DNA of 64,000 nt. Source: Bacteroidia bacterium Ga0077558. GTDB lineage: Bacteria > Bacteroidota > Bacteroidia > Chitinophagales > Chitinophagaceae. Position numbers and translations under genes: made by a program. Below the pieces are notes generated by a model. It had not been told where the DNA came from. It was given only the letters and a program-made list of their open reading frames with translations, and did no database searches. Where the stretch lies: assembly GCA_001464625.1 (NCBI GenBank), contig LNFJ01000004.1:1-64000 (forward strand). The letters run 5' to 3'. Shown in pieces: positions 52,553-60,741 of the stretch. Position 1 is the stretch's first letter. Each line of letters opens with the position of its first letter.

Positions 52553-53269
52553 TTAAATTGGCTCCCCAAGCTGGCTTAAAACTAATTCCTTATAGCTTCT
52601 GCCAATTGGAATGTGCTGGCCCCCAATTTCTACTTCAATGGCTGTAAATGCATCTATTCTATTCCGGGCAATGATGAATGACCTATGCACCCTTAAAAAG
52701 TCGTTTTTAGCTAATTGCTCTTCTATTTCTCCTATCTGAAACTTAGTGAGGTAAGATTTATCTTTTGTTACAATACTGATATATTCTTTTTTGCTTTCAA
52801 TAAAAAGTATTTCGTCTAAATGTATTTTAATTCTTTTTTTATTTACATTAATAAAAACAAAAGGCCGGTCAGTTGATACTGCAGTTGAAGATGAAAAAAG
52901 AATTTCCTGCGGTAATTGATTTCGAAGTTTATTCACTGCCATCAAAAACCTGTTGAAATTAATAGGTTTAACCAGATAATCAACCACATTTAATTCATAT
53001 CCTTCCACCGCATAATCCCTGTAGGCAGTGGTAATGATAACTTGTGGCGGGTTCTTCAGTGTGCGGAGAAAATCAAGACCTTTCAGGCGGGGCATGTTTA
53101 TGTCGAGGAATATAACATCAATTTTACTTTTTTGAAGTATATCCATTGCATAGATGGCATCCTTACAAACACTTTTCAATTCGAGAAAAGGTATTTGTTT
53201 AATATAATCTTCAAGACCCTCGGCTGCCAGTGCCTCGTCCTCCACAATCATGCAACTATATTTTTCCAT
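52553..53269 (-). CDS. LytTR-family response regulator
   Basis: 238 residues. The receiver domain has acidic VEDE near residue 10, the phospho-acceptor Asp in VIFLDINMP near 55, and Lys in VDYLVKPI near 104. A LytTR DNA-binding domain follows: ILFIESKKEYISIVTKDKSYLTKFQIGEIEEQL and FLRVHRSFIIARNRIDAF. The start overlaps the kinase gene by 14 bp. It may control the adjacent SusC/SusD operon(s) or the DoxX-like gene; only its position suggests this. Confidence 0.94.
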   Translation of the reverse strand: MEKYSCMIVEDEALAAEGLEDYIKQIPFLELKSVCKDAIYAMDILQKSKIDVIFLDINMPRLKGLDFLRTLKNPPQVIITTAYRDYAVEGYELNVVDYLVKPINFNRFLMAVNKLRNQLPQEILFSSSTAVSTDRPFVFINVNKKRIKIHLDEILFIESKKEYISIVTKDKSYLTKFQIGEIEEQLAKNDFLRVHRSFIIARNRIDAFTAIEVEIGGQHIPIGRSYKELVLSQLGEPI

Positions 53270-54338
53270 AACTATTAAGGTTTATTAAAATGTTTACTGC
53301 AAACGTTTTTTCTTTATCTTCTATTTTCAGTTCATGTTCTTTGTACATTAATTCCAGTTGCCGCTTAATATTACACAATCCAATACGGTTATTTTTTTCT
53401 TTGACACTACCATTCTCTACAGAGTTTTCAATATTAAAATCGAGGTAACCTTTAGCCAGTTTTATATTTATACTAATAAAAGAATCAAATCTCGATTCGC
53501 TAACACCGTGTTTAAATGCATTCTCAATTAACGGCAGTAATATCAATGGAGTGATTTGCCGGGAACCATCATCAATTTCTTTTTCTACATGTACAGAAAG
53601 CTTTTCGTTGTACCTTATTTTCTCAAGGTCAATATAATCTTCCATTATTTTAACCTCGTCAGCAATAGAAATAGTTTCTTTCCCTGTTTCATACAGCATA
53701 AAACTTAGTAACTCTGAAAGTTTCATGACTACCTCAGGAGTTTTATCAGATTTTTTTCTGGCTAAAACATGGATATTATTTAGTGTGTTAAAAAGAAAGT
53801 GAGGGTTTGTTTGATTTTTTAAGAATTTCAGTTCAGCTTGCAGCTTCTCCCGAATAAGTATTTGCTCCCTTTCCATAGCTTCCTTCTCCCTGTTTCTTGC
53901 GGCAATCTGCATCCTTAGTAATTTCAGCGTTATACCAATACCGGTAATATATCCCATTTCTAAAAGTGAAATCAATACATTTCGGGCATTAAACAGTGGA
54001 ACAGTTACGTTTAATTGATAAACATGAGGGTTGATAATATAGTGAAAACTCATCCTGAATAACATGATAGACAGCGCAAGCAAAACACCTATTTCAGTAA
54101 TGATTAGAATCCAATTTTTCTTATCTGCCAGCATTTTCTTAACTCCGAACAAAACAAAGTAATAAACAATTAATAGCTTGGGCGGTAATACAATTAATGC
54201 TGTTTTTATTGCCATCCAATACTGCTCTTGTTCAGATACATCCTTTAAAATTGACTGCATCCAGACATAATGTAGCAGTGCATCTTGTACAAGATAAACA
54301 AGCCAGAAGACGATATGGACAACGGGTCGTTTCACCAT
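53256..54338 (-). CDS. LytS-type sensor histidine kinase
   Basis: 360 residues. Four membrane helices in the first 140 residues are followed by a cytosolic histidine-kinase part. The phospho-accepting His is in LKNQTNPHFLFNTLNNIHVLA, typical of the HisK/LytS family, and the ATPase domain has LLPLIENAFKHGVSESRFDS with later N and G boxes. It signals to the overlapping LytTR response regulator. The signal sensed cannot be read from the sequence. Confidence 0.93.
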   Translation of the reverse strand: MVKRPVVHIVFWLVYLVQDALLHYVWMQSILKDVSEQEQYWMAIKTALIVLPPKLLIVYYFVLFGVKKMLADKKNWILIITEIGVLLALSIMLFRMSFHYIINPHVYQLNVTVPLFNARNVLISLLEMGYITGIGITLKLLRMQIAARNREKEAMEREQILIREKLQAELKFLKNQTNPHFLFNTLNNIHVLARKKSDKTPEVVMKLSELLSFMLYETGKETISIADEVKIMEDYIDLEKIRYNEKLSVHVEKEIDDGSRQITPLILLPLIENAFKHGVSESRFDSFISINIKLAKGYLDFNIENSVENGSVKEKNNRIGLCNIKRQLELMYKEHELKIEDKEKTFAVNILINLNSYGKI

Positions 54339-54488
54339 AACAAAATTCGCTAAAAAATACCTATTTGAAGAAAATGACTACAAACGACCATAATAATCAT
54401 ATGAAATTCCGAAAAAATATTATGAAAAAATTTACAGTATTTGTAACCCTGCTGAAAAATTGAATATTCCAGACTTAGAGTTAATAAT

Positions 54489-55298
54489 TTATACCGTTTT
54501 CATTGAAGGGGATACCTTCTCTATGTTATTTCTTTCCTTTCTACCGTATCCTGAAGCTATCAAAAAACTAATACCGCTCATAGCCAGCGCCACAAAGAAG
54601 CTTGTCCATTCCGGTTCTATTGTTGGATTTTTAAATACCCTTGGTCCATGTAAAAGAAGTACCCATAGCAGAAACATTAGTCCCAAAAGCGAAAGTGCAA
54701 GCCGGGTTTTAAATTTTAGTACAATACTGATTGCACTTGAAAGAAAAGCTGCTTTTACTACATACGACCAAAACACTTTACCCGGTATCCATGAAGGTAT
54801 AAGTGTAATGATAAATTTCTCGTACATAATATGCTGAATACCGAAGATAAGTATGGCTATGGCAAACAAATAACTACCAACTAGTGCCGCCTTGCCTATT
54901 GCAGTACGCCATTTAAACTCTATTGCAGATACAACAGGTAATTTGTCTGCCAGAATAAAAGCCCCGCAACTAAATGCAAGTGTTTCCAGGAATGCAACCC
55001 ACTCACCTGGGTTGTGCACATTTGACAAAAGCTTTGGTATGTGGGGATATATTAGGAATAGCAAAAATACTATGCCAATTATTGCGGCAGCTAATTTAGC
55101 ATGTCGGTTGATTATAATACAAACAGCTGCAACGGTCATGATGCCGCCTGTCAGGTAAGCAAGAAAAGCCCTGCCTGTCATAGAAGCTGGTAATGGCATA
55201 AACTCACTTGGTAAGCTTCCGGTAGCAAATTGTATTGCCGAAAAACCCAAAATAGCAATGGCGAACAAATATTTTCCTGAGTTAATAACCTGTTGCAT
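54489..55298 (-). CDS. DoxX-like membrane protein with internal duplication
   Basis: 269 residues, about eight hydrophobic helices as two similar halves. The first half has FLLFLIYPHIPKLLSNVHNPGEWVAFLETLAFSCGAFILA. The second half has FLLWVLLLHGPRVFKNPTIEPEWTSFFVALAMSGISFLIA; the shared frame H-x-PRV/PK...EW-x-x-F is clear. A paralogue is encoded in the ICE cargo at 27139. Possibly involved in redox or membrane stress, as proposed for DoxX proteins. It is followed by an NTF2-like gene at 24 bp. Confidence 0.72.
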   Translation of the reverse strand: MQQVINSGKYLFAIAILGFSAIQFATGSLPSEFMPLPASMTGRAFLAYLTGGIMTVAAVCIIINRHAKLAAAIIGIVFLLFLIYPHIPKLLSNVHNPGEWVAFLETLAFSCGAFILADKLPVVSAIEFKWRTAIGKAALVGSYLFAIAILIFGIQHIMYEKFIITLIPSWIPGKVFWSYVVKAAFLSSAISIVLKFKTRLALSLLGLMFLLWVLLLHGPRVFKNPTIEPEWTSFFVALAMSGISFLIASGYGRKERNNIEKVSPSMKTV

Positions 55299-55322
55299 GT
55301 CTTTTTTATTTATTTCCTTTGT

Positions 55323-56039
55323 TTACTTTATTTTTTTCCATACTACATCTTCACCTTCTCGTCGCTCCACCATTTTATAACTACCATCATCACTTTTAAT
55401 AAAAAGAATAGTTACCCTGCCATCTCCATCTCTGAAAAAGACATTTTCAGTTTCCGCCAATAACTCAACTGCTTCCCGGTTAGATTTTCTTGCATAGAGT
55501 TTTCCGTTTTCTACATACACTTCACATTTTCTTTCATTACTTAATTCATAAATGCCCGCATATTGTTTAAGAATGCTTTCTGCAATTTTTACTGGCGGTG
55601 GGTTCTTGGGTATTTCAAATAATTGCATTGAAATCATTCTCCATTGGCCGTTTTCTTTCAGCCATGTGTCAGACTGGCGGTACTGGGTATGAATTTTCTG
55701 GTTGAATAATTCAAGATATTCGTCATTAATAAATGTGATTACTGCAGTATTACCATATATTTTGCACTTAGGTTCTATGATTACTATGCGTCCTGCATAC
55801 CCCTTTGGCAATGGATTTAGCTCTTCAATCATTTTTTGTTTGCTAATTGCTTCACCGCTTTCCAGTGTAATGATGCAGCTATCATGAAGATGTTTGCTCC
55901 ATAAAGCCTTGTCGCCTGTAGCAACACCATCCATCAGAGCTTGTTCATACTTTAGAAGTTGCTGGAAGACAGATTCAGTAGACGTTTGAGAAATGGACTG
56001 CAATGCAGATAATAGAAAAAAAACAAACATTAATCTCAT
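55323..56039 (-). CDS. exported NTF2-like (DUF4440-type) protein with extra C-terminal domain
   Basis: 238 residues, signal peptide (MRLMFVFFLLSALQSISQTS). Residues about 25-135 follow the DUF4440 pattern: LLKYEQALMDGVATGDKALWSKHLHDSCIITLESGE and QSDTWLKENGQWRMISMQLF. The last 100 residues (KQYAGIYELSNERKCEVYVENGKLYAR) are a lipocalin-like beta extension seen in other two-domain members. Function unknown. It stands upstream of the DoxX-like gene on the same strand and may be in its operon. Confidence 0.75.
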   Translation of the reverse strand: MRLMFVFFLLSALQSISQTSTESVFQQLLKYEQALMDGVATGDKALWSKHLHDSCIITLESGEAISKQKMIEELNPLPKGYAGRIVIIEPKCKIYGNTAVITFINDEYLELFNQKIHTQYRQSDTWLKENGQWRMISMQLFEIPKNPPPVKIAESILKQYAGIYELSNERKCEVYVENGKLYARKSNREAVELLAETENVFFRDGDGRVTILFIKSDDGSYKMVERREGEDVVWKKIK

Positions 56040-56101
56040 ACCTTTTTATTTTAGAGTGTAAACAGCGGGAAATTTGTAACCGCCATTTGTTATATATGTA
56101 A

Positions 56102-56599
56102 TTACTCCCGGTATTTGCTAAACACATAATCCTTTTCTGCTTGTGGAGCATGACAGTTATAACAAGCAGTACCAGCCTTTGCCTGGGTTACTATTCTTTT
56201 CTCTTTACTATCTCCGTCAAACTCTTCATATCCCCATCCGCCTGTACTTTTATACTTATCAGTGTCTTTTACCATTACGTCAATAAACTTTCTTTTGCCT
56301 TCGGTAATTGTACTTTCATTTTCTACCATTTCAATAAAATCGGCAACAATAACAGACCCGTTTGGAAATTTGCCAGTTTTATAACCTTCCATTGCTTTAT
56401 CATTCGCATAGATATGATGATAACCCCTTGAGTGCTCCTTGCTTGGGTCTTTCGACGACACAATTGCTGATTTTATATGTGTCCAACTTCTGTATGCCTC
56501 AGGATAGGGGACTTCATTATCCACAGTGGTTTTTTTTGTAAACGCTGTTAGAATAAATATTCCTGCTGCAATGACTAAAACAACAAAAGTCTTTTTCAT
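56102..56599 (-). CDS. cytochrome P460-family protein
   Basis: 165 residues with a signal peptide or membrane anchor (TFVVLVIAAGIFILTAF). The haem-binding motif CYNCH lies near residue 145. Preceding text YRSWTHIKSAIV, GYHHIYANDKAMEGYKTGKFPNGSVIVAD and GWGYEEFDGD is characteristic of P460-family cytochromes. In ammonia oxidisers, P460 cytochromes detoxify hydroxylamine or NO; many other bacteria carry uncharacterised members. The cross-link Lys cannot be assigned by eye. Confidence 0.85.
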   Translation of the reverse strand: MKKTFVVLVIAAGIFILTAFTKKTTVDNEVPYPEAYRSWTHIKSAIVSSKDPSKEHSRGYHHIYANDKAMEGYKTGKFPNGSVIVADFIEMVENESTITEGKRKFIDVMVKDTDKYKSTGGWGYEEFDGDSKEKRIVTQAKAGTACYNCHAPQAEKDYVFSKYRE

Positions 56600-56827
56600 A
56601 ATCTTAAAATTGAATAGTTAGTAATTTATTTAAAATGAAGTTATTATTTAACATATAGAGTTTTTAGTAAAGTAGATGAAGTCAAGCAAACAACTCCTAT
56701 AAAGCATTAGTAATGAATAAATTTCGTTTCAGGTAATTTAATCGGTAATTGGTGCAAAATAAACCGTAAAGAGCTGAATTTATTTTTCAATTATTGCTCC
56801 TTTCTAAAAAAAATGTATGAAAATATT

Positions 56828-56874
56828 TTGTGCAACCAATTAATTGCACATATATTTGCAACTGAATGATTGCA
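56828..56874 (+). promoter_or_regulatory. promoter with duplicated ArsR-type operator (chromosomal copy)
   Basis: TTG (56828-56830), 19 nt, TATATTTG (56850-56857). TGCAACCAATTAATTGCA (56831-56848) fills the spacer and TGCAACTGAATGATTGCA (56857-56874) overlaps the start region. The layout is identical to 23402-23447, with a different operator sequence. Confidence 0.75.
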
Positions 56875-56891
56875 TATTAAACCCGACACAA

Positions 56892-57218
56892 ATGAGAAGA
56901 GATGTTTTTCAAGCAATAGCTGACCCTACCAGAAGAGCAATTCTGGCTCTGATAGCTATACAATCAATGACACCTAATGCATTAGCCGAGCATTTTGACA
57001 GCAGCAGGCAGGCTGTTTCAAAACATATTCAAATATTGACCGAATGCCAGCTTGTTAAACAAGAGCAATCCGGAAGAGAAATTTACTATCAATTAAACCC
57101 CAAAAAAATGAAAGAAATCGCAGACTGGCTGGAACCATTCCGCAAGTTGTGGGAAGGTCGTTTTGACAAACTTGACAAATTATTAATTAATCTAAAATCC
57201 AAAAAAAATGGCAAGTAA
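56892..57218 (+). CDS. ArsR-type winged-helix repressor
   Basis: 108 residues from ATG 56892 ([18 protein letters not shown]). The track start at 56844 lies inside the promoter and is rejected. Recognition helix [18 protein letters not shown] and wing [15 protein letters not shown]. Very similar to the ICE-borne 23452 protein. There is no metal-binding Cys motif. It overlaps the AHSA1 gene by 11 bp and likely represses itself through the duplicated TGCA...TGCA dyads. Confidence 0.92.
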   Translation: MRRDVFQAIADPTRRAILALIAIQSMTPNALAEHFDSSRQAVSKHIQILTECQLVKQEQSGREIYYQLNPKKMKEIADWLEPFRKLWEGRFDKLDKLLINLKSKKNGK

Positions 57219-57702
57219 TAATAAAACACAGATTATAGCGGAAGGCGGCAAGCAAGACCTGTTTATCATCAGGGAATTTGATGCACCCAAAGATTTGGTG
57301 TTTAAAGCCTTTAGCACACCGGAAATTTTAGTCCAGTTTTTTGCACCGCATGGTGCAATTATGAAATTCGATTATTGTGACTTTACTGATGGTGGCAAAT
57401 ACCGTTACACACATGAAGACCCTGCTGGAAATTTGCTTTGTGCATTCAAAGGAGCCATACATGAAATAACTGCATCTGAACGGATAATACAGACAGCCGA
57501 ACTGGAAGGGCTACCAGAAGGGGGGCATGTGATATTGGAAGCGATGACATTCGAATCCCTGCCAGGCGGGAGAACCAGACTAACTATACAGGATGTTTGC
57601 CGCTCTGTTGAAGACAGGGATGCAATGGTAAAAAGTGGTATGGAATATGGGTTGACTATAAGCTTTAACCAACTGGATAAATTATTACTAAAAATTTATT
57701 AA
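57208..57702 (+). CDS. AHSA1/SRPBCC-domain protein
   Basis: 164 residues, one AHSA1 domain: [73 protein letters not shown]. Clear paralogue of the 23774 cargo protein, with the same ArsR partner. It is co-transcribed with the ArsR gene, and the VOC gene at 57734 follows after 31 bp. Confidence 0.9.
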   Translation: MASNNKTQIIAEGGKQDLFIIREFDAPKDLVFKAFSTPEILVQFFAPHGAIMKFDYCDFTDGGKYRYTHEDPAGNLLCAFKGAIHEITASERIIQTAELEGLPEGGHVILEAMTFESLPGGRTRLTIQDVCRSVEDRDAMVKSGMEYGLTISFNQLDKLLLKIY

Positions 57703-57733
57703 ACCAATTTTATAATAATAAAATTTAAACAAA

Positions 57734-58147
57734 ATGGCACAGCTAAATCCTTATTTAAATTTCTGTAATAATAATTGCCGTGAAGCAATGAATTTTTACA
57801 AAGACTGCCTGGGCGGTGAACTAATGCTGCAAACCGTTGGCGAAATGCCGGCAATGGCTGCACAAATGCCCCCGGAGATGAAAGACAGCATTTTACATTC
57901 TTCCTTAACAAATGGAGATATTACAATTTTTGCCTCTGACCTTAACCGGGAAAAGGCGGTTAACGGGAATACTGTTCATCTCTGTATTAACTGTCAGAGT
58001 GAAGATGAATTAAATTCCTTTTTCACAAAACTATCTGCTGGCGGTAAAGTAACAGAACCAATATCCGATATGCCCTGGGGTGCAAAGTATGGTTCGCTGA
58101 CTGATAAATTTGGGAAACATTGGCTATTTAATTTCCAGAAAAACTAA
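57734..58147 (+). CDS. VOC-family (PhnB-like) protein
   Basis: 137 residues, single PhnB-type VOC domain: MAQLNPYLNFCNNNCREAMNFYKDCLGGEL at the start and MPWGAKYGSLTDKFGKHWLFNF at the end. Such proteins appear often with AHSA1 genes and may bind a common ligand. The substrate is unknown. Confidence 0.85.
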   Translation: MAQLNPYLNFCNNNCREAMNFYKDCLGGELMLQTVGEMPAMAAQMPPEMKDSILHSSLTNGDITIFASDLNREKAVNGNTVHLCINCQSEDELNSFFTKLSAGGKVTEPISDMPWGAKYGSLTDKFGKHWLFNFQKN

Positions 58148-58260
58148 CTCTCACAACCTTCCTGAAAAGCTATCGCTTGGTTTACTGCGCAGAGCCAGGT
58201 GCCGGCTTTTCAGAACTGGTTGATTCAATTACAATTTTTTAATTTTAAAAAGTAATTTAT

Positions 58261-59154
58261 ATGAAACAACAAATAAGCAGACGCATTGCGTCAATGATGC
58301 TCAGTGCATCCATATTACTGTGCTTGCTTTGTAGTAATAGCTATGCTCAGGAAAATAATTTCAAACAAGTTCAGCCCACAAATAATGGCTATGCACCGGT
58401 TAATGGGCTAAAGATTTACTATGAAATATATGGTGAAGGGAAACCCGTTGTACTACTACATGGTGCTTACTTAAGCAGTGATATGAACTGGGGACAATTG
58501 ATTCCCGAGCTGTCAAAAACAAGAAAAGTAATTACCCTGGAACTACAAGGACATGGAAGAACCGCAGATATCACAAGAGCCATCTCATATCCGGCAATGG
58601 CAAATGACGTTGCAGGCGTACTTAAGTACTTAAAAATTGACAGCGCCGATTTTATTGGTTACAGTTTTGGTGGTACAATTGCTTTTCAGCTTGCAATTTC
58701 GAACCCCCGGCTTGTGAGTAAACTTATTATTATATCGGCTTCTCATAAGTACGAAGCACTGCTACCTGAAGGAAGAGAAATGCTGAAAGGATTCCAAAAT
58801 ACATTCTTTGATGGTTCGCCACTTATGACGGAGTATAAACGATTGGCACCTGACACAGCACACTGGCATGCTTTTGTTGATAAGATGATACGATTTGATA
58901 ATACAGCTTTTAATTTGGGTGATGGAAATATTAAAACAATTAAAGCACCCGTATTACTTGTTATGGGAGATAATGATGGTTTTGACCTTACACAAACTAT
59001 AGCTACTTACAGGCTTTTAGGTGGGGGTGTTTTTGGCGATGTCTCCGGCTTGCCAAAATCCCAGTTGGCAATACTTCCCGGAAAAACACATGTATCTCTA
59101 ATAATGGACACTGAAAAAATTACAAGCACTATAAGGCCATTTCTTAACGAATAA
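58261..59154 (+). CDS. exported alpha/beta hydrolase
   Basis: 297 residues with a signal peptide (RIASMMLSASILLCLLCSNSYAQ). Oxyanion HGAYLSSD after VVLLHG, nucleophile elbow GYSFGG near residue 138, and catalytic Asp/His candidates near DNDG and GKTHVSLI. It resembles epoxide-hydrolase or carboxylesterase-type lid-lacking members. Secreted to the periplasm or beyond; substrate not known. Confidence 0.85.
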   Translation: MKQQISRRIASMMLSASILLCLLCSNSYAQENNFKQVQPTNNGYAPVNGLKIYYEIYGEGKPVVLLHGAYLSSDMNWGQLIPELSKTRKVITLELQGHGRTADITRAISYPAMANDVAGVLKYLKIDSADFIGYSFGGTIAFQLAISNPRLVSKLIIISASHKYEALLPEGREMLKGFQNTFFDGSPLMTEYKRLAPDTAHWHAFVDKMIRFDNTAFNLGDGNIKTIKAPVLLVMGDNDGFDLTQTIATYRLLGGGVFGDVSGLPKSQLAILPGKTHVSLIMDTEKITSTIRPFLNE

Positions 59155-59321
59155 ACCTTAGGTTCGATTTAATTGGCGCAACTTATTCCCAAATCGCCAC
59201 AGATGGATTTCAGCCGGGGCTTGGTTTCATGCTCTTACTTTTTATATTGTTGATTTTGTCATATTGGCTTTATCATAAAAAAACAACGGCAAAATTTGCT
59301 GCTTTTGCCCCAAGTGTGTAA
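59155..59321 (+). pseudogene. possible C-terminal remnant of a membrane protein
   Basis: Frame 1 reads INLRFDLIGATYSQIATDGF...GLGFMLLLFILLILSYWLYHKKTT and stops at TAA 59321. The hydrophobic stretch looks like a real last membrane helix, but no start exists before an internal Met, so it may be a decayed gene. Weak call. Confidence 0.3.
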
Positions 59322-59409
59322 AAGCAGCAATTTGCTGTGATTTTAAAAATGGCAAAATAGGGAAATACTGTAAAGTCAATATTGTTTTCTAACCAGTAAA
59401 TTTTTAAAA

Positions 59410-59769
59410 ATGAAAGTTCAGCCCCCTAAAACTATTAATGAATATTTGATGCAGTTCCCTGCAGACATTCAAAAGAAACTGGAGCAAATTAGAAAAGCAA
59501 TTAAAAAAACAGCTCCCGGAGCAGAAGAAGCCATAAAGTATTCAATGCCCGCCTTTGTTTACAATGGCAGTAATCTGGTTTATTTTGCAGCTTATAAAAA
59601 ACATATTGGTTTTTACCCGGTTCCGGTTGGGGACGCCTTGTATCTGAGTGAAATCAAACCGTACCATAAAACAAAAGGAGCATTACAGTTTCCAGTAGAT
59701 ACACCTGTTCCAATTGCTTTGGTTGTTAAGATAGTTAGGCTACGCATGAAGGAAATTCAAAATTCTTAG
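59410..59769 (+). CDS. DUF1801-family (iron-chaperone-like) protein
   Basis: 119 residues. N-terminal TINEYLMQFPADIQKKLEQIRKAIKKTAPGAEEAIKYSMPAF, then LVYFAAYKKHIGFYPVP, is the usual DUF1801/YdhG-like layout with a frataxin-like fold. Relatives have been suggested to handle iron, but there is no direct evidence. Distantly similar to the ICE cargo gene at 15682. It stands alone in front of a minus-strand gene cluster. Confidence 0.8.
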   Translation: MKVQPPKTINEYLMQFPADIQKKLEQIRKAIKKTAPGAEEAIKYSMPAFVYNGSNLVYFAAYKKHIGFYPVPVGDALYLSEIKPYHKTKGALQFPVDTPVPIALVVKIVRLRMKEIQNS

Positions 59770-59852
59770 AATCTTAATTGTCGGTGATTCTCCAAAAAAC
59801 ACACTTCTTAATTCTTTTCCTACGTTTTCTATTTTTTGTGACAGTATTTAAC

Positions 59853-60719
59853 CTATTTTTTGACCGGATACAGAAGTCGCAGCGCATTAAATACTGCTTG
59901 ATGAGTTATTGTGGCATGGTCCTCACCAGGTAAGTAATCAAATACTACGCTTACCATTTTACTTTTTGTACTTTTTATCTTATCTGCAAGGAGATTAGCA
60001 TCAACTTCCATAACATGAGGAGTATTGCCCGGTGCCAATCCTTCTTTGCCAACACCAATATAAATGTCTGTCTTTACCTGAAACGATTCTTTCAGTATTT
60101 CAGGTTGGTTGTTTAATAAAGACCCATTATCCCACCAAATACTTGGGCTTATTATGATGTACTTATTAAACAGCAATGGCTTTTTGAAAAGAATTTCAGT
60201 AGCCAACAATCCACCTAATGATTGCCCAATGATGGTTCTTTCGGAATTTGTTTTGAATTTTCTTTGAATATGCGGTTGTAATTCCTTTTCAATGAAATTG
60301 ATGAATTGTTCTGATTTGCCGGTTGTAGGGTATCGCTTCTTATCATCTGCAACACTGGTAGGGTAAGTAAAGTCTCTTTTTCTATCAACGTTAGCTATAC
60401 CAACAATAATTGATTTAGGTACCCTATCAATCCATGAAAAATTATTAAATTGATATAAGCCTGTAACATGAATAAAATCTTCATCAGCCGAACCATCGAG
60501 CAAATACACTACCGGATATTTTACTGTATCATTCCTATTATACCCTTCAGGAAGGTAGATATTTAATATCCGTTTTTCAGAAAGTTCTGTTGATTTAATT
60601 TCATCAATTACTCCCAATACAAACGGCCGGGTGCTATCCGCCACTATTTTATTATTGCGAGCCTGTGAAAAAGTTTCAGTGGCAAAGAAAAATAATACTA
60701 AAATTGACAAAATTCTCAT
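59853..60719 (-). CDS. exported esterase-like alpha/beta hydrolase
   Basis: 288 residues from ATG 60719 (MRILSILVLFFFATETFSQ, a signal peptide); the track start is 22 codons earlier. Esterase-D-type fold: ILNIYLPEGYNRNDTVKYPVVYLLDGS, nucleophile elbow GQSLGGLLATEIL near residue 170 and a terminal GEDHATITH with the likely catalytic His. Related in fold to the 955 gene but without the glycogen-binding-like domain. It may act on ferric-siderophore esters or polysaccharide esters; unknown. Confidence 0.83.
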   Translation of the reverse strand: MRILSILVLFFFATETFSQARNNKIVADSTRPFVLGVIDEIKSTELSEKRILNIYLPEGYNRNDTVKYPVVYLLDGSADEDFIHVTGLYQFNNFSWIDRVPKSIIVGIANVDRKRDFTYPTSVADDKKRYPTTGKSEQFINFIEKELQPHIQRKFKTNSERTIIGQSLGGLLATEILFKKPLLFNKYIIISPSIWWDNGSLLNNQPEILKESFQVKTDIYIGVGKEGLAPGNTPHVMEVDANLLADKIKSTKSKMVSVVFDYLPGEDHATITHQAVFNALRLLYPVKK

Positions 60720-60741
60720 GATTGTTTTATTTAAAATTATA

